Below, in pieces: positions 26,549 to 36,141 of a stretch of DNA of 64,000 nt. Position 1 is the stretch's first letter. The number at the start of each line of letters is the position of its first letter. The stretch lies in NCBI RefSeq assembly GCF_903914075.1, contig NZ_CAIWNQ010000006.1:62001-126000 (forward strand), given 5' to 3'. The position numbers and the translations under genes are program-made. A model generated the notes under the pieces. That model saw only the letters and a list, made by a program, of their open reading frames with translations, was not told the DNA's origin and did not search any database. Origin of the DNA: Ruegeria sp. THAF57. GTDB taxonomy: Bacteria > Pseudomonadota > Alphaproteobacteria > Rhodobacterales > Rhodobacteraceae.

Positions 26549-26650
26549 CGGGGTGCTCCTCTTGTTTTCCGGATTGATGGATACCGAATGGTAAGAATTG
26601 CCGTCTAGCGTATTTCTACGATTGAATTTCAGTTTAAAGGATCATCGCGC

Positions 26651-26989
26651 ATGAGCCTGACCAGCGAAACAACAGGCGGCACACAGGTCATCACGGTTCA
26701 CTCAGACCGGATAGATGCAGCTATGGCCATCCAGTTCAAGGAAGACATGAGAAACGAAGCCCAAAGTGGCAACGCACGGGTCATTCTGAATCTGACTCAC
26801 GTAGAGTTCATTGATTCCAGCGGTCTTGGCGCTATCGTCGCTGCGATGAAACAGCTCGGCAATGGTCGCAGGCTGGACTTGGCCGGCCTGCATCCCTTTG
26901 TCGAAAAGGTATTTCGGCTGACGCGCATGGATACGGTATTCAAGCTGTTTGCGTCGCTGGACGACGCGCTGTCCGCCCCCACAGACTAA
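26651..26989 (+). CDS. STAS-domain anti-sigma factor antagonist
   Basis: A 112-residue STAS protein of the SpoIIAA/RsbV type. The phosphorylatable serine lies in 'VEFIDSSGLGAIVAAMK', about residues 55-59. In known systems the unphosphorylated form binds the anti-sigma kinase and frees a sigma factor. An anti-sigma-type ATPase gene follows after 31 bp. AAGGA precedes the ATG by 9 bases. Confidence 0.88.
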   Translation: MSLTSETTGGTQVITVHSDRIDAAMAIQFKEDMRNEAQSGNARVILNLTHVEFIDSSGLGAIVAAMKQLGNGRRLDLAGLHPFVEKVFRLTRMDTVFKLFASLDDALSAPTD

Positions 26990-27020
26990 CCAGCCGCTCA
27001 ACGGAATTGGCACAACACTA

Positions 27021-27461
27021 ATGAGTAACTGTAACTGCCTGGATTTGAGCTTTGCCGCGACTGAAGCAGAAGCCAGCCTTGGCATCGCCAGGCTGAGCTT
27101 GTGCCTCGAAGAAAAAGGCCTGCCCGGTCACAGGGCCGGTGACGTGAAAATCGCGCTGGCAGAGGCCATCAACAACGTGGTCGAACATGCGTATGCCGGG
27201 ATAACCCCAGCCAGAGTGCAAGTGCATTGCCGCTTTCACCAGAACTGGCTCGATATCCTGATTTCCGACACCGGCATGCCTCTGCCCGGGTTTTGTATTC
27301 CCGAAGGCATACCCGCAGCATTGGGCGAAACGATTGATGAATTGCCCGAGGGTGGGTTTGGCTGGTTTCTGATCCATGAACTGACCAGCGACATTCGGTA
27401 TGAGCGCAAAGAGGGCTGCAACAGGCTGTCGCTTCGGTTCGATTTTCCAGACTCCGGCTGA
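27021..27461 (+). CDS. RsbW/SpoIIAB-type anti-sigma ATPase
   Basis: A 146-residue HATPase_c protein. The N-box 'ALAEAINNVVEHAYAG' and G1 'DILISDTGMPLP' are visible, with 'EGGFGWFLIHEL' as the G2 region. It should bind the preceding STAS protein and act as its serine kinase. No sigma factor or PP2C phosphatase is encoded nearby. Start at 'MSNCNC', as the longer frame covers the STAS stop. Confidence 0.85.
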   Translation: MSNCNCLDLSFAATEAEASLGIARLSLCLEEKGLPGHRAGDVKIALAEAINNVVEHAYAGITPARVQVHCRFHQNWLDILISDTGMPLPGFCIPEGIPAALGETIDELPEGGFGWFLIHELTSDIRYERKEGCNRLSLRFDFPDSG

Positions 27462-27659
27462 CCCAAAATCGCCACAATCAAACCATGGTCACGCCGCAAA
27501 CAAAGGGCATAGTGATTCCCGTAGCTCAGATAGCTTCCCTCGGCGTCCAGTGTCACAGCCCCCACCCAGTGAACGGCGCCGAGGAACTTCCCATTGATTT
27601 GACTGGACAATACGTGCCTGCGCGATACCTTCGGCGCGTTCAATCAGGGAAACAAAGCT

Positions 27660-29237
27660 ATGCGGGATTTTCACACTCCGGGCAGATCCGAAGTTCTGGC
27701 GACAGAAGGCATGTGTGCCACATCGCACCCTTTGGCAGCCCAAGTCGCGGTGAACATTCTGCAAAAAGGCGGCAACGCAATGGATGCGGCGATCGCCGGA
27801 GCCGTCCTTCTGGGCATTTGCGAACCGCAGATGACCGGGCTGGGCGGCGATTGCTTTGTGCTTTTCAACCGAGCCGGAGAAAATGAAATCCGCGCGCTGA
27901 ATGGTTCGGGGCGGGCACCTTCGGCGGCGGACCCCCAGAAACTGCGCGATGCCGGTCTGACGACTGTGCCGCTGAATACAACGGACTCAGTCACCATACC
28001 CGGCGCGGTGGACGCGATGTGCCATCTCTCCGAAACGGAAGGTAAACTGGGCCTCGACGCGATCCTTCAGCCAGCGATTCACTACGCCGACATCGGTGTG
28101 CCGGTGGCACCAAGGGTCGCGTTCGACTGGCAAACTGGCGAGGCAACGCTGCAGGGTCCCGCGCGCGGTCATTACCTGATCGACGGTAAGGTGCCGAAGG
28201 TCGGGCAGGTCTTCCGCTCACCCGGTCAAGCCGAAGTTCTGCGTCAGATCGCCAAGCGGGGGCGCGACGCCTTCTATTCTGGCGACATCGCACATGATAT
28301 GGTCGATGCACTGACGCAAATGGGCGGCGCGCACTCGATTGCTGATTTTCAGACAACCCAATGCACCGAATCCAAGCCCGTAGTTGGCAATTATCAGGGT
28401 GTTGACATTGTCGAACACCCACCAAACGGACAGGGCGCGACCGCGATCCTGCTTTTGAACATTCTGAAAAGCTTCGATCTGACCAACATGGATCCCTTCG
28501 GGACCGAGCGCATACATATCGAGGCCGAAGCCTCGAAACTGGCCTATGACGCGCGCAACCGGTTCATTGCAGACCCTGATCACACTGCGCGGGCCGAGTT
28601 ATTCTGCGATCAGGCCTTGGCCGACAGACTGGCAGCCCTGATTGACCCCAAACGCGCGATGCAAGCGGCACCCCCCCTGACAGAGGCAATCCACAAAGAC
28701 ACCGTTTACATTACGGTCGTTGACCGCGACCGGATGGCCGTTTCCTTGATCTATTCGATCTTCCACAGCTTTGGCTCGGGCATCGCGTCCGAGAAATACG
28801 GGATACTGCTACAAAATCGAGGGGCAGGATTCACGCTTGAACCCGGACATCCCAATGAAATGGGCCCCGGCAAACGCCCGATGCACACGATCATTCCCGG
28901 AATGCTCTGCGAAAATGGGCGCGTCACCATGCCATTCGGCGTTATGGGCGGTGCTTTTCAACCAACCGGGCACGCCCGGCTTTTGTCCAACCTCACGGAT
29001 CACGGGCTAGGACTGCAGCAGAGTATTGACGCCCCGCGCGCCTTTGCAGATGCAGGCGTTCTTAAGCTAGAGCGCGGAATTCCGCCCAAGGTCGCTCAAC
29101 AGTTGGTCGACATGGGTCACAATGTCCAAACACCAGAAACACCACTTGGCGGAGCCCAGGCAATCAGGATCCGTAAAGACGGCGTTTTGGAAGGCGGAAG
29201 CGATCCCAGGAAAGACGGTTGTGCACTGGGGTATTGA
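27660..29237 (+). CDS. ggt: Gamma-glutamyltransferase family protein
   Basis: A 525-residue Ntn-hydrolase of the GGT family. The autocatalytic Thr aligns with Thr348 in 'HKDTVYITVVD', after which the small subunit begins; 'FGSGIASEKYGILLQNR' and 'PMHTIIPGML' are the conserved small-subunit blocks. The usual T-T-H-x-S is T-V-Y-I-T here, as in YwrD-like members. No clear signal peptide is seen, so it may act in the cytoplasm on gamma-glutamyl compounds. Confidence 0.87.
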   Translation: MRDFHTPGRSEVLATEGMCATSHPLAAQVAVNILQKGGNAMDAAIAGAVLLGICEPQMTGLGGDCFVLFNRAGENEIRALNGSGRAPSAADPQKLRDAGLTTVPLNTTDSVTIPGAVDAMCHLSETEGKLGLDAILQPAIHYADIGVPVAPRVAFDWQTGEATLQGPARGHYLIDGKVPKVGQVFRSPGQAEVLRQIAKRGRDAFYSGDIAHDMVDALTQMGGAHSIADFQTTQCTESKPVVGNYQGVDIVEHPPNGQGATAILLLNILKSFDLTNMDPFGTERIHIEAEASKLAYDARNRFIADPDHTARAELFCDQALADRLAALIDPKRAMQAAPPLTEAIHKDTVYITVVDRDRMAVSLIYSIFHSFGSGIASEKYGILLQNRGAGFTLEPGHPNEMGPGKRPMHTIIPGMLCENGRVTMPFGVMGGAFQPTGHARLLSNLTDHGLGLQQSIDAPRAFADAGVLKLERGIPPKVAQQLVDMGHNVQTPETPLGGAQAIRIRKDGVLEGGSDPRKDGCALGY

Positions 29238-29261
29238 CCCAAACGCAGGACGCAGACCCGA

Positions 29262-29588
29262 TCAGTTCAAATGAAAGTGCAGCGGGTACGCCCCGTTTTC
29301 GAACGGGCCGAACATGTCGGGGATATCAGGATGTTCCACAGGTTCGCCCGACTGGTCGGCAATCAGGTTTTGTTCAGAAACATAAGCAACATAGAAGGAT
29401 TGATCATTCTCTGCCAACAAATGATAGAACGGCTGATCCTTGATCGGACGGCTGTCTTCCGGAATGGCCTGATACCATTCTTCGGTATTGGAAAACTCTG
29501 GATCCACGTCGAAAATCACCCCCCGAAAGGGATGTTTTTTGTGGCGGACCACCTGGCCCAAACGGTACTTGGCGTTTGTCTTAAGCAT
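29262..29588 (-). CDS. hspQ: Heat-shock protein HspQ
   Basis: A 108-residue protein of the HspQ/YccV family, the usual length. 'YRLGQVVRHKKHPFRGVIFDVDP' style N-terminus and 'QPFYHLL' are family features (kept in separate segments here). HspQ modulates Lon-dependent proteolysis and was earlier described as binding hemimethylated DNA. Start at 'MLKTNAKY'; the upstream extension reads over the neighbouring gap. It stands alone and faces the ggt gene. Confidence 0.88.
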   Translation of the reverse strand: MLKTNAKYRLGQVVRHKKHPFRGVIFDVDPEFSNTEEWYQAIPEDSRPIKDQPFYHLLAENDQSFYVAYVSEQNLIADQSGEPVEHPDIPDMFGPFENGAYPLHFHLN

Positions 29589-29668
29589 TTTCACAGCCCC
29601 CAAGGGTCTTACTACCTCTTTCCGCGCGAGAATGCCAATCATTGATCTGAAATTTAGGGAAACAGTCT

Positions 29669-30550
29669 GTGAACCTCTTACTGACAGTCTTTGAAATCGT
29701 AGCCCCTGTCTTTCTTTTGGCGGGTATCGGCTTTGTCTGGGTCAAACTGGGGTTTGAATACAGGCTGCAGTTTGTAACCCGCCTTGCGGTTACCCTTGCG
29801 GTGCCCAGCCTTATCTTTGTTGCGCTGATGCAGACAGAGATCCCGGCCGGTGAACTGACGCGCTTTACCGTGGCGGCCATTGCGGGTCACATTGTGCTGG
29901 CTGTTGCCTTCGAGGTATTCGTGCGGCTTGGCGGGTTGGATCGCCGGACATATCTGGCACCGCTGATCTTTGGGAACACCGGAAATCTTGGATTGCCCTT
30001 GTGCCTGTTTGCCTTCGGTCAGGCGGGCTTGGGGTTTGCGGTCGTGTTTCTGGCCGTTACCGCGTTGTTTTCGTTCACTTACGGCATCTATCTGGTCGCG
30101 GGCAAAGGCGCGTTTGGCAAAGTTGCCCGTGAGCCGATGGTATGGGCCACATTGCTCGGTGCGCTGTTCCTGTGGCGCGGATGGGAGACCCCGGTCTTTC
30201 TGACCAATACACTGGACTTGCTGGGGCAAATGGCGATTCCCATGATGTTGATCACCGTGGGTGTCGCCATCGCGCGCCTGACCACCCGCAAGTTGGGTCA
30301 GGCTGTCTGGCTATCACTGCTCAAACTCGCTGTTTGCTTTGTTTTAGGGTGGGGGATCGCGGTGGCGTTTGACCTTGATGCCGTCGCATTTGGGGTGCTG
30401 CTTGTGCAAATGTGCACGCCGGTTGCGGTGACTTCATACCTGCTGGCCGAACGGTTTGACGCAGATTCAGACGCCGTCGCCGGGCTGGTCATGGTCTCAA
30501 CCGTTCTGTCTGTTGCCGCTTTGCCTATAATTCTAGCTATTGTTCTATAG
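29669..30550 (+). CDS. AEC-family transporter
   Basis: A 293-residue inner-membrane protein with about ten spans, of the auxin-efflux-carrier family ('GNTGNLGLPL' and 'IPMMLITVGVAIA' are typical). The start is GTG 29669 with AGGGA 8 bases upstream; no ATG is nearby. The substrate is unknown; malonate and other dicarboxylates are known for relatives. Confidence 0.85.
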   Translation: MNLLLTVFEIVAPVFLLAGIGFVWVKLGFEYRLQFVTRLAVTLAVPSLIFVALMQTEIPAGELTRFTVAAIAGHIVLAVAFEVFVRLGGLDRRTYLAPLIFGNTGNLGLPLCLFAFGQAGLGFAVVFLAVTALFSFTYGIYLVAGKGAFGKVAREPMVWATLLGALFLWRGWETPVFLTNTLDLLGQMAIPMMLITVGVAIARLTTRKLGQAVWLSLLKLAVCFVLGWGIAVAFDLDAVAFGVLLVQMCTPVAVTSYLLAERFDADSDAVAGLVMVSTVLSVAALPIILAIVL

Positions 30551-30610
30551 CGATTGTGATTTCCTCGGAGCGCAATCTGCGCTAGAATAAAGAAAAAAGG
30601 CACGAGGCAC

Positions 30611-31192
30611 ATGAGCAGAATTCTTATCGTACTCTTCGGGGTGCTGCTTTTGGCATCCTGTGGGGGCGGGTCAAAGCAACCGCCCAGCAAGCTAAATGAC
30701 GCGTGCAGCATTGCGCGCGAACGGCCGGATTATATCAAAGCGTTCAAAAGCACCGAACGCAAATGGGGCGTCCCGGTTCACGTCCAGATGGCGACTATCT
30801 ATCAGGAAAGCCGCTATCGCCATGACGCAAGAACACCACATCAATACGTGTTGGGCGTCATTCCCATGGGCCGCCAAAGCAGCGCCTATGGGTTCAGTCA
30901 GGCATTGGACGGAACCTGGGATGAATACCAGAAAGAGACCGGCAAACGCCGCGCCAAGCGCGACCGCATCCGGGACGCTTCGGATTTCATCGGCTGGTAC
31001 ATGAACAAAAGCTATGAACGGAACGGCATTCACCCCAGCGACACGCGAAACCAGTATCTCGCCTATCACGAAGGTCACACTGGATACGCGCGCGGCAGCC
31101 ATTACAGCAAGACTTGGCTGTTGAACGTCGCAAATGATGTGGACGCACGCGCCAAGCTGTATCAGGCACAGTTGGCCGGCTGCCGGTACTAA
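30611..31192 (+). CDS. Lipoprotein with SLT transglycosylase-like domain
   Basis: A 193-residue lipoprotein precursor, lipobox LLASC with Cys17. The SLT-like domain has the candidate catalytic Glu66 in 'IYQESRYRHDA', then 'SSAYGFSQALDGTWDEY'. This is a compact peptidoglycan lytic enzyme, about the size of EmtA-type lipoproteins. The ATG has no strong Shine-Dalgarno beyond AAAGGCACGAGG. It ends in a hairpin shared with convergent lolA. Confidence 0.82.
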   Translation: MSRILIVLFGVLLLASCGGGSKQPPSKLNDACSIARERPDYIKAFKSTERKWGVPVHVQMATIYQESRYRHDARTPHQYVLGVIPMGRQSSAYGFSQALDGTWDEYQKETGKRRAKRDRIRDASDFIGWYMNKSYERNGIHPSDTRNQYLAYHEGHTGYARGSHYSKTWLLNVANDVDARAKLYQAQLAGCRY

Positions 31193-31200
31193 CAGAATTT

Positions 31201-31227
31201 AGCGGGTCAGCGATTGCCTGACCCGCT
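31201..31227 (+). terminator. Hairpin after the SLT lipoprotein gene
   Basis: AGCGGGTCAG (31201-31210) pairs with CTGACCCGCT (31218-31227). It lies 9 bases after the lipoprotein stop and overlaps the last codons of convergent lolA (ending 31207). Confidence 0.5.
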
Positions 31228-31803
31228 TCGCGCGCGGTTGGAAAACAGGCTTTGATCCAACCTGTTATCCGTATCCAATTGGCCCAGCAGAACAGTAGTC
31301 TGGCTACCGGCATTGTCGTGGATGACCCATTTGCGCAGCTCGATCGGATCGCCAGTGAACATCAGCTCAATCCGGCCCGACTCGGGGTTTTTCGGGTCCT
31401 GAGCGGTAACAACCGTGGCTGTTCCGTCAAACTCATGCCCGACGACCATATTGGCCTGCCCCAGATTGACGTTACGCGCCAGTACCAGCGACAACGGCGT
31501 GCGCTTCAGCGGGTATTGCTCGGGCGGTTGGTTGGATTTCGGGTCGAATATCTGAACCGTTCCTGCACGCGCCAGAACAACCGCGCTGTTTGGTGGATCA
31601 TATTCGAACCGCATCTTGCCCGGCCGTTCCATCCACAGCTTACCAGTGCTCAATGAGCCATCATCATTGACCTGAGTGAACGTGGTCTCAACGGTTTTCA
31701 GACCGTTGAGATAGTTGGATATCTGCGACAAAGGCAGTTTTTCAGCGGCCCACGCAGCCGGCGCAACCAGCGTCAGGGCCAGGGCAAAAGCAATCTGTTT
31801 CAT
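31207..31803 (-). CDS. lolA: Outer-membrane lipoprotein carrier LolA
   Basis: A 198-residue periplasmic protein with a signal peptide ending at 'PAAWA-AE'. 'GKLWMERPGKMRFEYDPP' is the conserved LolA strand region. LolA ferries lipoproteins from LolCDE to the outer membrane. It is the last gene of the minus-strand aminotransferase-ftsK-lolA group; the ftsK-lolA neighbour pair is widespread in proteobacteria. Confidence 0.9.
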   Translation of the reverse strand: MKQIAFALALTLVAPAAWAAEKLPLSQISNYLNGLKTVETTFTQVNDDGSLSTGKLWMERPGKMRFEYDPPNSAVVLARAGTVQIFDPKSNQPPEQYPLKRTPLSLVLARNVNLGQANMVVGHEFDGTATVVTAQDPKNPESGRIELMFTGDPIELRKWVIHDNAGSQTTVLLGQLDTDNRLDQSLFSNRARSGSGNR

Positions 31804-31942
31804 GATCTACCAGATATGCGTTTCGCCACTGTTATTAAATATCCAAATCCAATTTCAGGGGTGCCTAAGACAGCAGACGCGCTGAAACCCATAATTTCAG
31901 CGCGTCACTCGATTTCGATACGGCGGTATTCCGCAAAGGCTC

Positions 31943-34837
31943 TTATTGCTCGGGCACAAGGATTTCGCGTTTTCCGACATGGTTTGCCGAGGAAACAACG
32001 CCTTCATCCTCCATTTGCTCAACCAGTCGCGCGGCTTTGTTGTATCCGATGGCGAGTTTTCGCTGGATGTACGAGGTCGAGCATTTGCGATCCTTGATCA
32101 CGATCGCCACGGCCTGATCGTACAAAGCGTTCTCACCGTTCGTATTGCCACCAGTGTTCAGGCCCAGCACGGCGTCAATATTGTCGGCTTTTTCCTCAGC
32201 CGGGCCATCCACGACGCCGCTCATGTAATCTGGCGGGCCGAACTGTTTCAGGTGGCTGACGATTTCTTCGACCTCTTCATCCGAGACAAACGGACCATGG
32301 CAGCGCGTGATCTTGGCGCCGCCCGCCATATAGAGCATGTCGCCCTGCCCCAGCAGTTGTTCGGCGCCCATCTCGCCCAGAATGGTGCGGCTGTCGACCT
32401 TGGACGTCACCTGGAACGAAATCCGGGTGGGGAAGTTCGCCTTGATCGTACCGGTAATCACATCGACCGAAGGACGCTGCGTGGCCATGATCAGGTGAAT
32501 GCCCGAAGCCCGCGCCATCTGAGCCAGACGTTGAATGCAGGCTTCGATCTCTTTACCTGCAACCATCATCAGGTCGGCCATCTCGTCGACAATTACGACG
32601 ATATAGGGCATCGCTTCGGGCGCGAATTCTTCGGTCTCAAACACCGGTTCGCCCGTCTCATCATCGAATCCGGTCTGGACCGTGCGGCTGAACATTTCAC
32701 CCTTGGCCAGCGCGTCTTTCACACGGCCGTTGTAGCCTGCGATGTTGCGCACGCCCATTTTGGACATTTTGCGATAACGATCCTCCATCTCACCCACGAC
32801 CCATTTCAGGGCGACCACCGCCTTTTTAGGGTCGGTCACAACAGGGGACAGCAGATGCGGGATGCCGTCATAAACAGACAGTTCCAGCATCTTGGGGTCG
32901 ATCATGATCAGGCGGCATTCATCCGGCGTCAGCTTATAAAGCAGCGACAGGATCATCGTGTTGATCGCCACCGACTTACCGGACCCTGTGGTGCCCGCGA
33001 TCAGCAGGTGAGGCATTTTCGCAAGGTTCGCCACAACGGATTCACCGCCGATATCCTTACCCAAAGCCAAAGGCAGCGCGTGGTTGCCATCGCCAAAGTC
33101 ACGGCTGGCGAGGATTTCGCGCAGCACCACCATTTCGCGATTTTCGTTGGGCAGTTCGATCCCGATGACCGAGCGGCCCGGCAACGTCGACACCCGTGCC
33201 GACAGCGCCGACATCGACCGCGCGATATCGTCCGCCAACCCAATCACCCGGCTGGCTTTCAGGCCCGGGGCGGGCTCAAGCTCGTACATGGTGACAACGG
33301 GGCCGGGGCGGACGCTGACGATCTCACCCTTCACACCGTAGTCGTCCAGCACGTTTTCCAGCATCCTCGCGTTTTCTTCCAGCGCCTCATCGCTCAGGTG
33401 GTGGCGCTGAATGCTGGAGGGGTTCGACAGCAGCCCCAAAGGCGGCAGTTCGAAATCCGAATGCCTTTCTTCAAAGGACAGCGTTGGCTGTGCCTCGGCC
33501 TGCGCACGGCGCGACGGTTGCGGTGCGCGGCGCACGGGCTGTGCAACCACCGGTTTGCGGGGTTCGGCAACCGGGATTTTTACAGCCGGGCGCTGTTGCG
33601 GAGCGTGTTCTGCCACATCTTCAAACACGGCCCCCTCTTCGTAATCCGCGCCGAGCGTCTCCTCTTGCAAGACAGACTCTTGCCAATCGTCTGTCAAAGG
33701 TGCCGACATCATCGGTTCCACCGGCAGACCCGCCGACGTCATCGGCGGTTCAGGCGGCAAGTCACCCGCGCCACCCGCATTCAGGATAAGCGGATCGGGG
33801 CCCCGGCCTCGCCCTTTGGTCAGCGGCAGGTTCGGATCCGGCTCAGGCGTCATCTCGCCGGTTGCGACTTTGCGGTTGCGCACGGCGGCGGAAATTTTTG
33901 ACCGAATGCGGTCTTCACCCGGCATCTCATCAAACCCAGCAACAGGCTCACGATCCAGCAGTTCAGGCTCGGGCATCGGTTCTGGACGGCGGATCAAGGA
34001 AGGCATCCGCGCAAGAAGGCCTGTTTTCACAGGCTCGGGCGACTCTAGCGGGGGTTCGTCGAATACGGGGTCGGCATAGGCCAGTTCATCTTCAAAAACA
34101 GCTTCGGCGGCTTCTGCCCTTGCCGATTTACGGTCGTCCCATTGCGCGCGGCGATCACGGGCGGCCTGCGCTGTCGCTGCGGCGCCCCGGCCCAGCAGGT
34201 TCATCAACCCATCGTATGACATGACCAGACCCAACAGGAATGCACGGAAGCCTTTGCGCACATCATCCTTGGTGAACCCCAGAACAAACACGCCAAGCGA
34301 CAACATTCCGACCGCCATAGCCAAAGACATAACCTTGACCATGAAATGCGACGAGATCGGCAACAGCGTCAGCAAAGCGCCCATAACCGTGTCGCCAAAC
34401 AGACCACCCAGCCCAAAGCTGTGCGTGGTACGCCACGCCTCGCCCGGGACAAGCGTTGCCGCGTAAACGGACACAATCGCTATCCAGATCGGAGCAAAGA
34501 TCAGCCGGGCAATCGCACGTTCTTCGCCAAAATGACCTGCAAATCGTACGCCCCATCCGATCAGAACCAGCGCAATGCTCCAACTGCCCCAGCCGACAAT
34601 CATGAACAGGGGCGCGGCAATCGACGCACCGATCCGGCCCATCCAGTTCTGCACCGGCGCATCGGTCGACACCATCCAGTTGGGATCGTCCGGTGTGTAA
34701 GACCAGATCATCGCGGCTGCGGCCAGGCCCAGCAGGATCAAGGCAATGCCGATCAACTCTTTACTGCGCCGCTCAATGGCGGCTTGCGTCGTACTGTCCA
34801 GCAAAGGATCGCGATTGCGCGCGTTATATGATGCCAT
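31943..34837 (-). CDS. ftsK: DNA translocase FtsK
   Basis: A 964-residue protein. Four hydrophobic segments lie in the first ~190 residues, then a proline- and glutamate-rich linker to about 480, then the RecA-like motor with Walker A 'AGTTGSGKS' near residue 612 and Walker B '[11 protein letters not shown]'. A C-terminal winged-helix gamma domain ('[18 protein letters not shown]') reads KOPS-type sequences. It pumps chromosomes clear of the division septum and activates XerCD at dif. Start set at 'MASYNARN'; 14 bp separates it from the aminotransferase gene stop. Confidence 0.95.
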   Translation of the reverse strand: MASYNARNRDPLLDSTTQAAIERRSKELIGIALILLGLAAAAMIWSYTPDDPNWMVSTDAPVQNWMGRIGASIAAPLFMIVGWGSWSIALVLIGWGVRFAGHFGEERAIARLIFAPIWIAIVSVYAATLVPGEAWRTTHSFGLGGLFGDTVMGALLTLLPISSHFMVKVMSLAMAVGMLSLGVFVLGFTKDDVRKGFRAFLLGLVMSYDGLMNLLGRGAAATAQAARDRRAQWDDRKSARAEAAEAVFEDELAYADPVFDEPPLESPEPVKTGLLARMPSLIRRPEPMPEPELLDREPVAGFDEMPGEDRIRSKISAAVRNRKVATGEMTPEPDPNLPLTKGRGRGPDPLILNAGGAGDLPPEPPMTSAGLPVEPMMSAPLTDDWQESVLQEETLGADYEEGAVFEDVAEHAPQQRPAVKIPVAEPRKPVVAQPVRRAPQPSRRAQAEAQPTLSFEERHSDFELPPLGLLSNPSSIQRHHLSDEALEENARMLENVLDDYGVKGEIVSVRPGPVVTMYELEPAPGLKASRVIGLADDIARSMSALSARVSTLPGRSVIGIELPNENREMVVLREILASRDFGDGNHALPLALGKDIGGESVVANLAKMPHLLIAGTTGSGKSVAINTMILSLLYKLTPDECRLIMIDPKMLELSVYDGIPHLLSPVVTDPKKAVVALKWVVGEMEDRYRKMSKMGVRNIAGYNGRVKDALAKGEMFSRTVQTGFDDETGEPVFETEEFAPEAMPYIVVIVDEMADLMMVAGKEIEACIQRLAQMARASGIHLIMATQRPSVDVITGTIKANFPTRISFQVTSKVDSRTILGEMGAEQLLGQGDMLYMAGGAKITRCHGPFVSDEEVEEIVSHLKQFGPPDYMSGVVDGPAEEKADNIDAVLGLNTGGNTNGENALYDQAVAIVIKDRKCSTSYIQRKLAIGYNKAARLVEQMEDEGVVSSANHVGKREILVPEQ

Positions 34838-34851
34838 TTTGCCCTCGTACC

Positions 34852-36033
34852 TCACGAATAGATGCAGTCGCGGAGCTTGATCAGCCCTTGCTGCAACTCT
34901 GTTTTTGGGGCCACCAAAGCAGCCCGGATAAATTGTTCGCCCGGGTTTTGCCCCGGATCGCCTTGAGAAAGATATGCGCCCGGCAATACCCGGACCCCGG
35001 TTTCCAGCCACAGCTTCAATGCGGTTTCTTCGCCATTATTGACCGGCAACCAAAGGAAAAACCCGGCCTGCGGCGCCATATACCCCTGAATGCCCGCGAA
35101 AACCTGATCCGCAATGTCGTATTTTTCCTGATAGAGCGCGCGGTTTTCGGCCACATGCGCTTCATCCGCCCACAGCTGTGCCGCAGCCGCCTGCAAAGGC
35201 AGCGGCAGGGGTGCGCCCGCATAGTTGCGCAGCTGTTTGACCCGTTTGATCGTTTCTGGGCCACCTGCGATCAGACCGGAACGCAGCCCGGCGACGTTTG
35301 ACCGTTTGGACAGCGAATTGAACAGGGTGATCCGCTCAGGATCAGCGCCCAGTTCCTGCGCGACGGTCAAAACACCGGTCGGGGCCTCATCGCGGTAGAT
35401 CTCGGAATAGCATTCATCCGCGAAGATGCGGAAATCATATTTTTCGGCCAGCCGGATCAGTTCGGCCCAGTAGTCGCGCGACGCCACCGCGCCCTGCGGG
35501 TTGGCCGGGGAACAGATATAGGCCGCAACCGTACGGTTGAGAACATCCTCGGGCAGACCTGCATAGTCTGGCAGATGGTCGGTTGCAGCGGTGGCAGGCA
35601 CAAATACCGGCTCGGCCCCGATCGAGATCGAGGCGACCATATAGACCTGATAAAAGGGGTTGGGGCACAGGATGGCCGGTTTCTGCCCGTTCTTTTCCTC
35701 GGGGCACAATGCCATTGCCGCGTTGTACAGCCCTTCGCGCGTGCCGTTCAGGGCCATGACATTGGCTTCTGGGTCCATCGTCACACCATAGCGGCGTTTG
35801 ATCCAATCGGTGATTGCGCCACGCAGCTCGGCAGAGCCCTCATTTGGGGGGTAGCCCTGAAATCCGGCCGCGTTTTCCATGATTACATCTGTCACCCATG
35901 CGGGAAAATCATGCATGGGCGCGCCGATGGTCATGTGAATGACATCACCGCCCGGCTGGTGATGATCCAACAGGGTGCGCAGACGCGGGAAAGCATATTC
36001 CGGTAGGTTCGAGAACCGCTCGGGAAAATTCAT
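34852..36033 (-). CDS. Class I/II aminotransferase (DapC-like)
   Basis: A 393-residue PLP enzyme of fold type I. The lysine that binds PLP is in '[12 protein letters not shown]' and '[11 protein letters not shown]' holds the Asn contacting the cofactor. It most resembles succinyldiaminopimelate aminotransferases (DapC), which would place it in the same lysine/peptidoglycan route as dapA at 2578. Aspartate or other aminotransferases of this subgroup cannot be ruled out. Upstream of ftsK in the same operon. Confidence 0.8.
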   Translation of the reverse strand: MNFPERFSNLPEYAFPRLRTLLDHHQPGGDVIHMTIGAPMHDFPAWVTDVIMENAAGFQGYPPNEGSAELRGAITDWIKRRYGVTMDPEANVMALNGTREGLYNAAMALCPEEKNGQKPAILCPNPFYQVYMVASISIGAEPVFVPATAATDHLPDYAGLPEDVLNRTVAAYICSPANPQGAVASRDYWAELIRLAEKYDFRIFADECYSEIYRDEAPTGVLTVAQELGADPERITLFNSLSKRSNVAGLRSGLIAGGPETIKRVKQLRNYAGAPLPLPLQAAAAQLWADEAHVAENRALYQEKYDIADQVFAGIQGYMAPQAGFFLWLPVNNGEETALKLWLETGVRVLPGAYLSQGDPGQNPGEQFIRAALVAPKTELQQGLIKLRDCIYS

Positions 36034-36141
36034 AACTACTGCCTCAATACCGGGATCGTTTTCGCCCCGTTTTTTGGCAGATTACAGGTCGGATTCCGCT
36101 TCGTCCAGACAAAGCGGCGCCGAATCAGGGGATTGTGGCAT

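Noticed and set aside
27518..27542. tRNA-like string CGTAGCTCAGATAG resembling a tRNA D-arm
   Set aside because: No acceptor stem, anticodon arm or T-loop (GTTCGANTC) at the right distances; the match is limited to the D-arm consensus.
27236..27643. Minus-strand ORF of 135 codons covering the gap between the anti-sigma and ggt genes
   Set aside because: Most of it is antisense to the well-supported anti-sigma gene, it has no recognisable domain and no clear ribosome-binding site.
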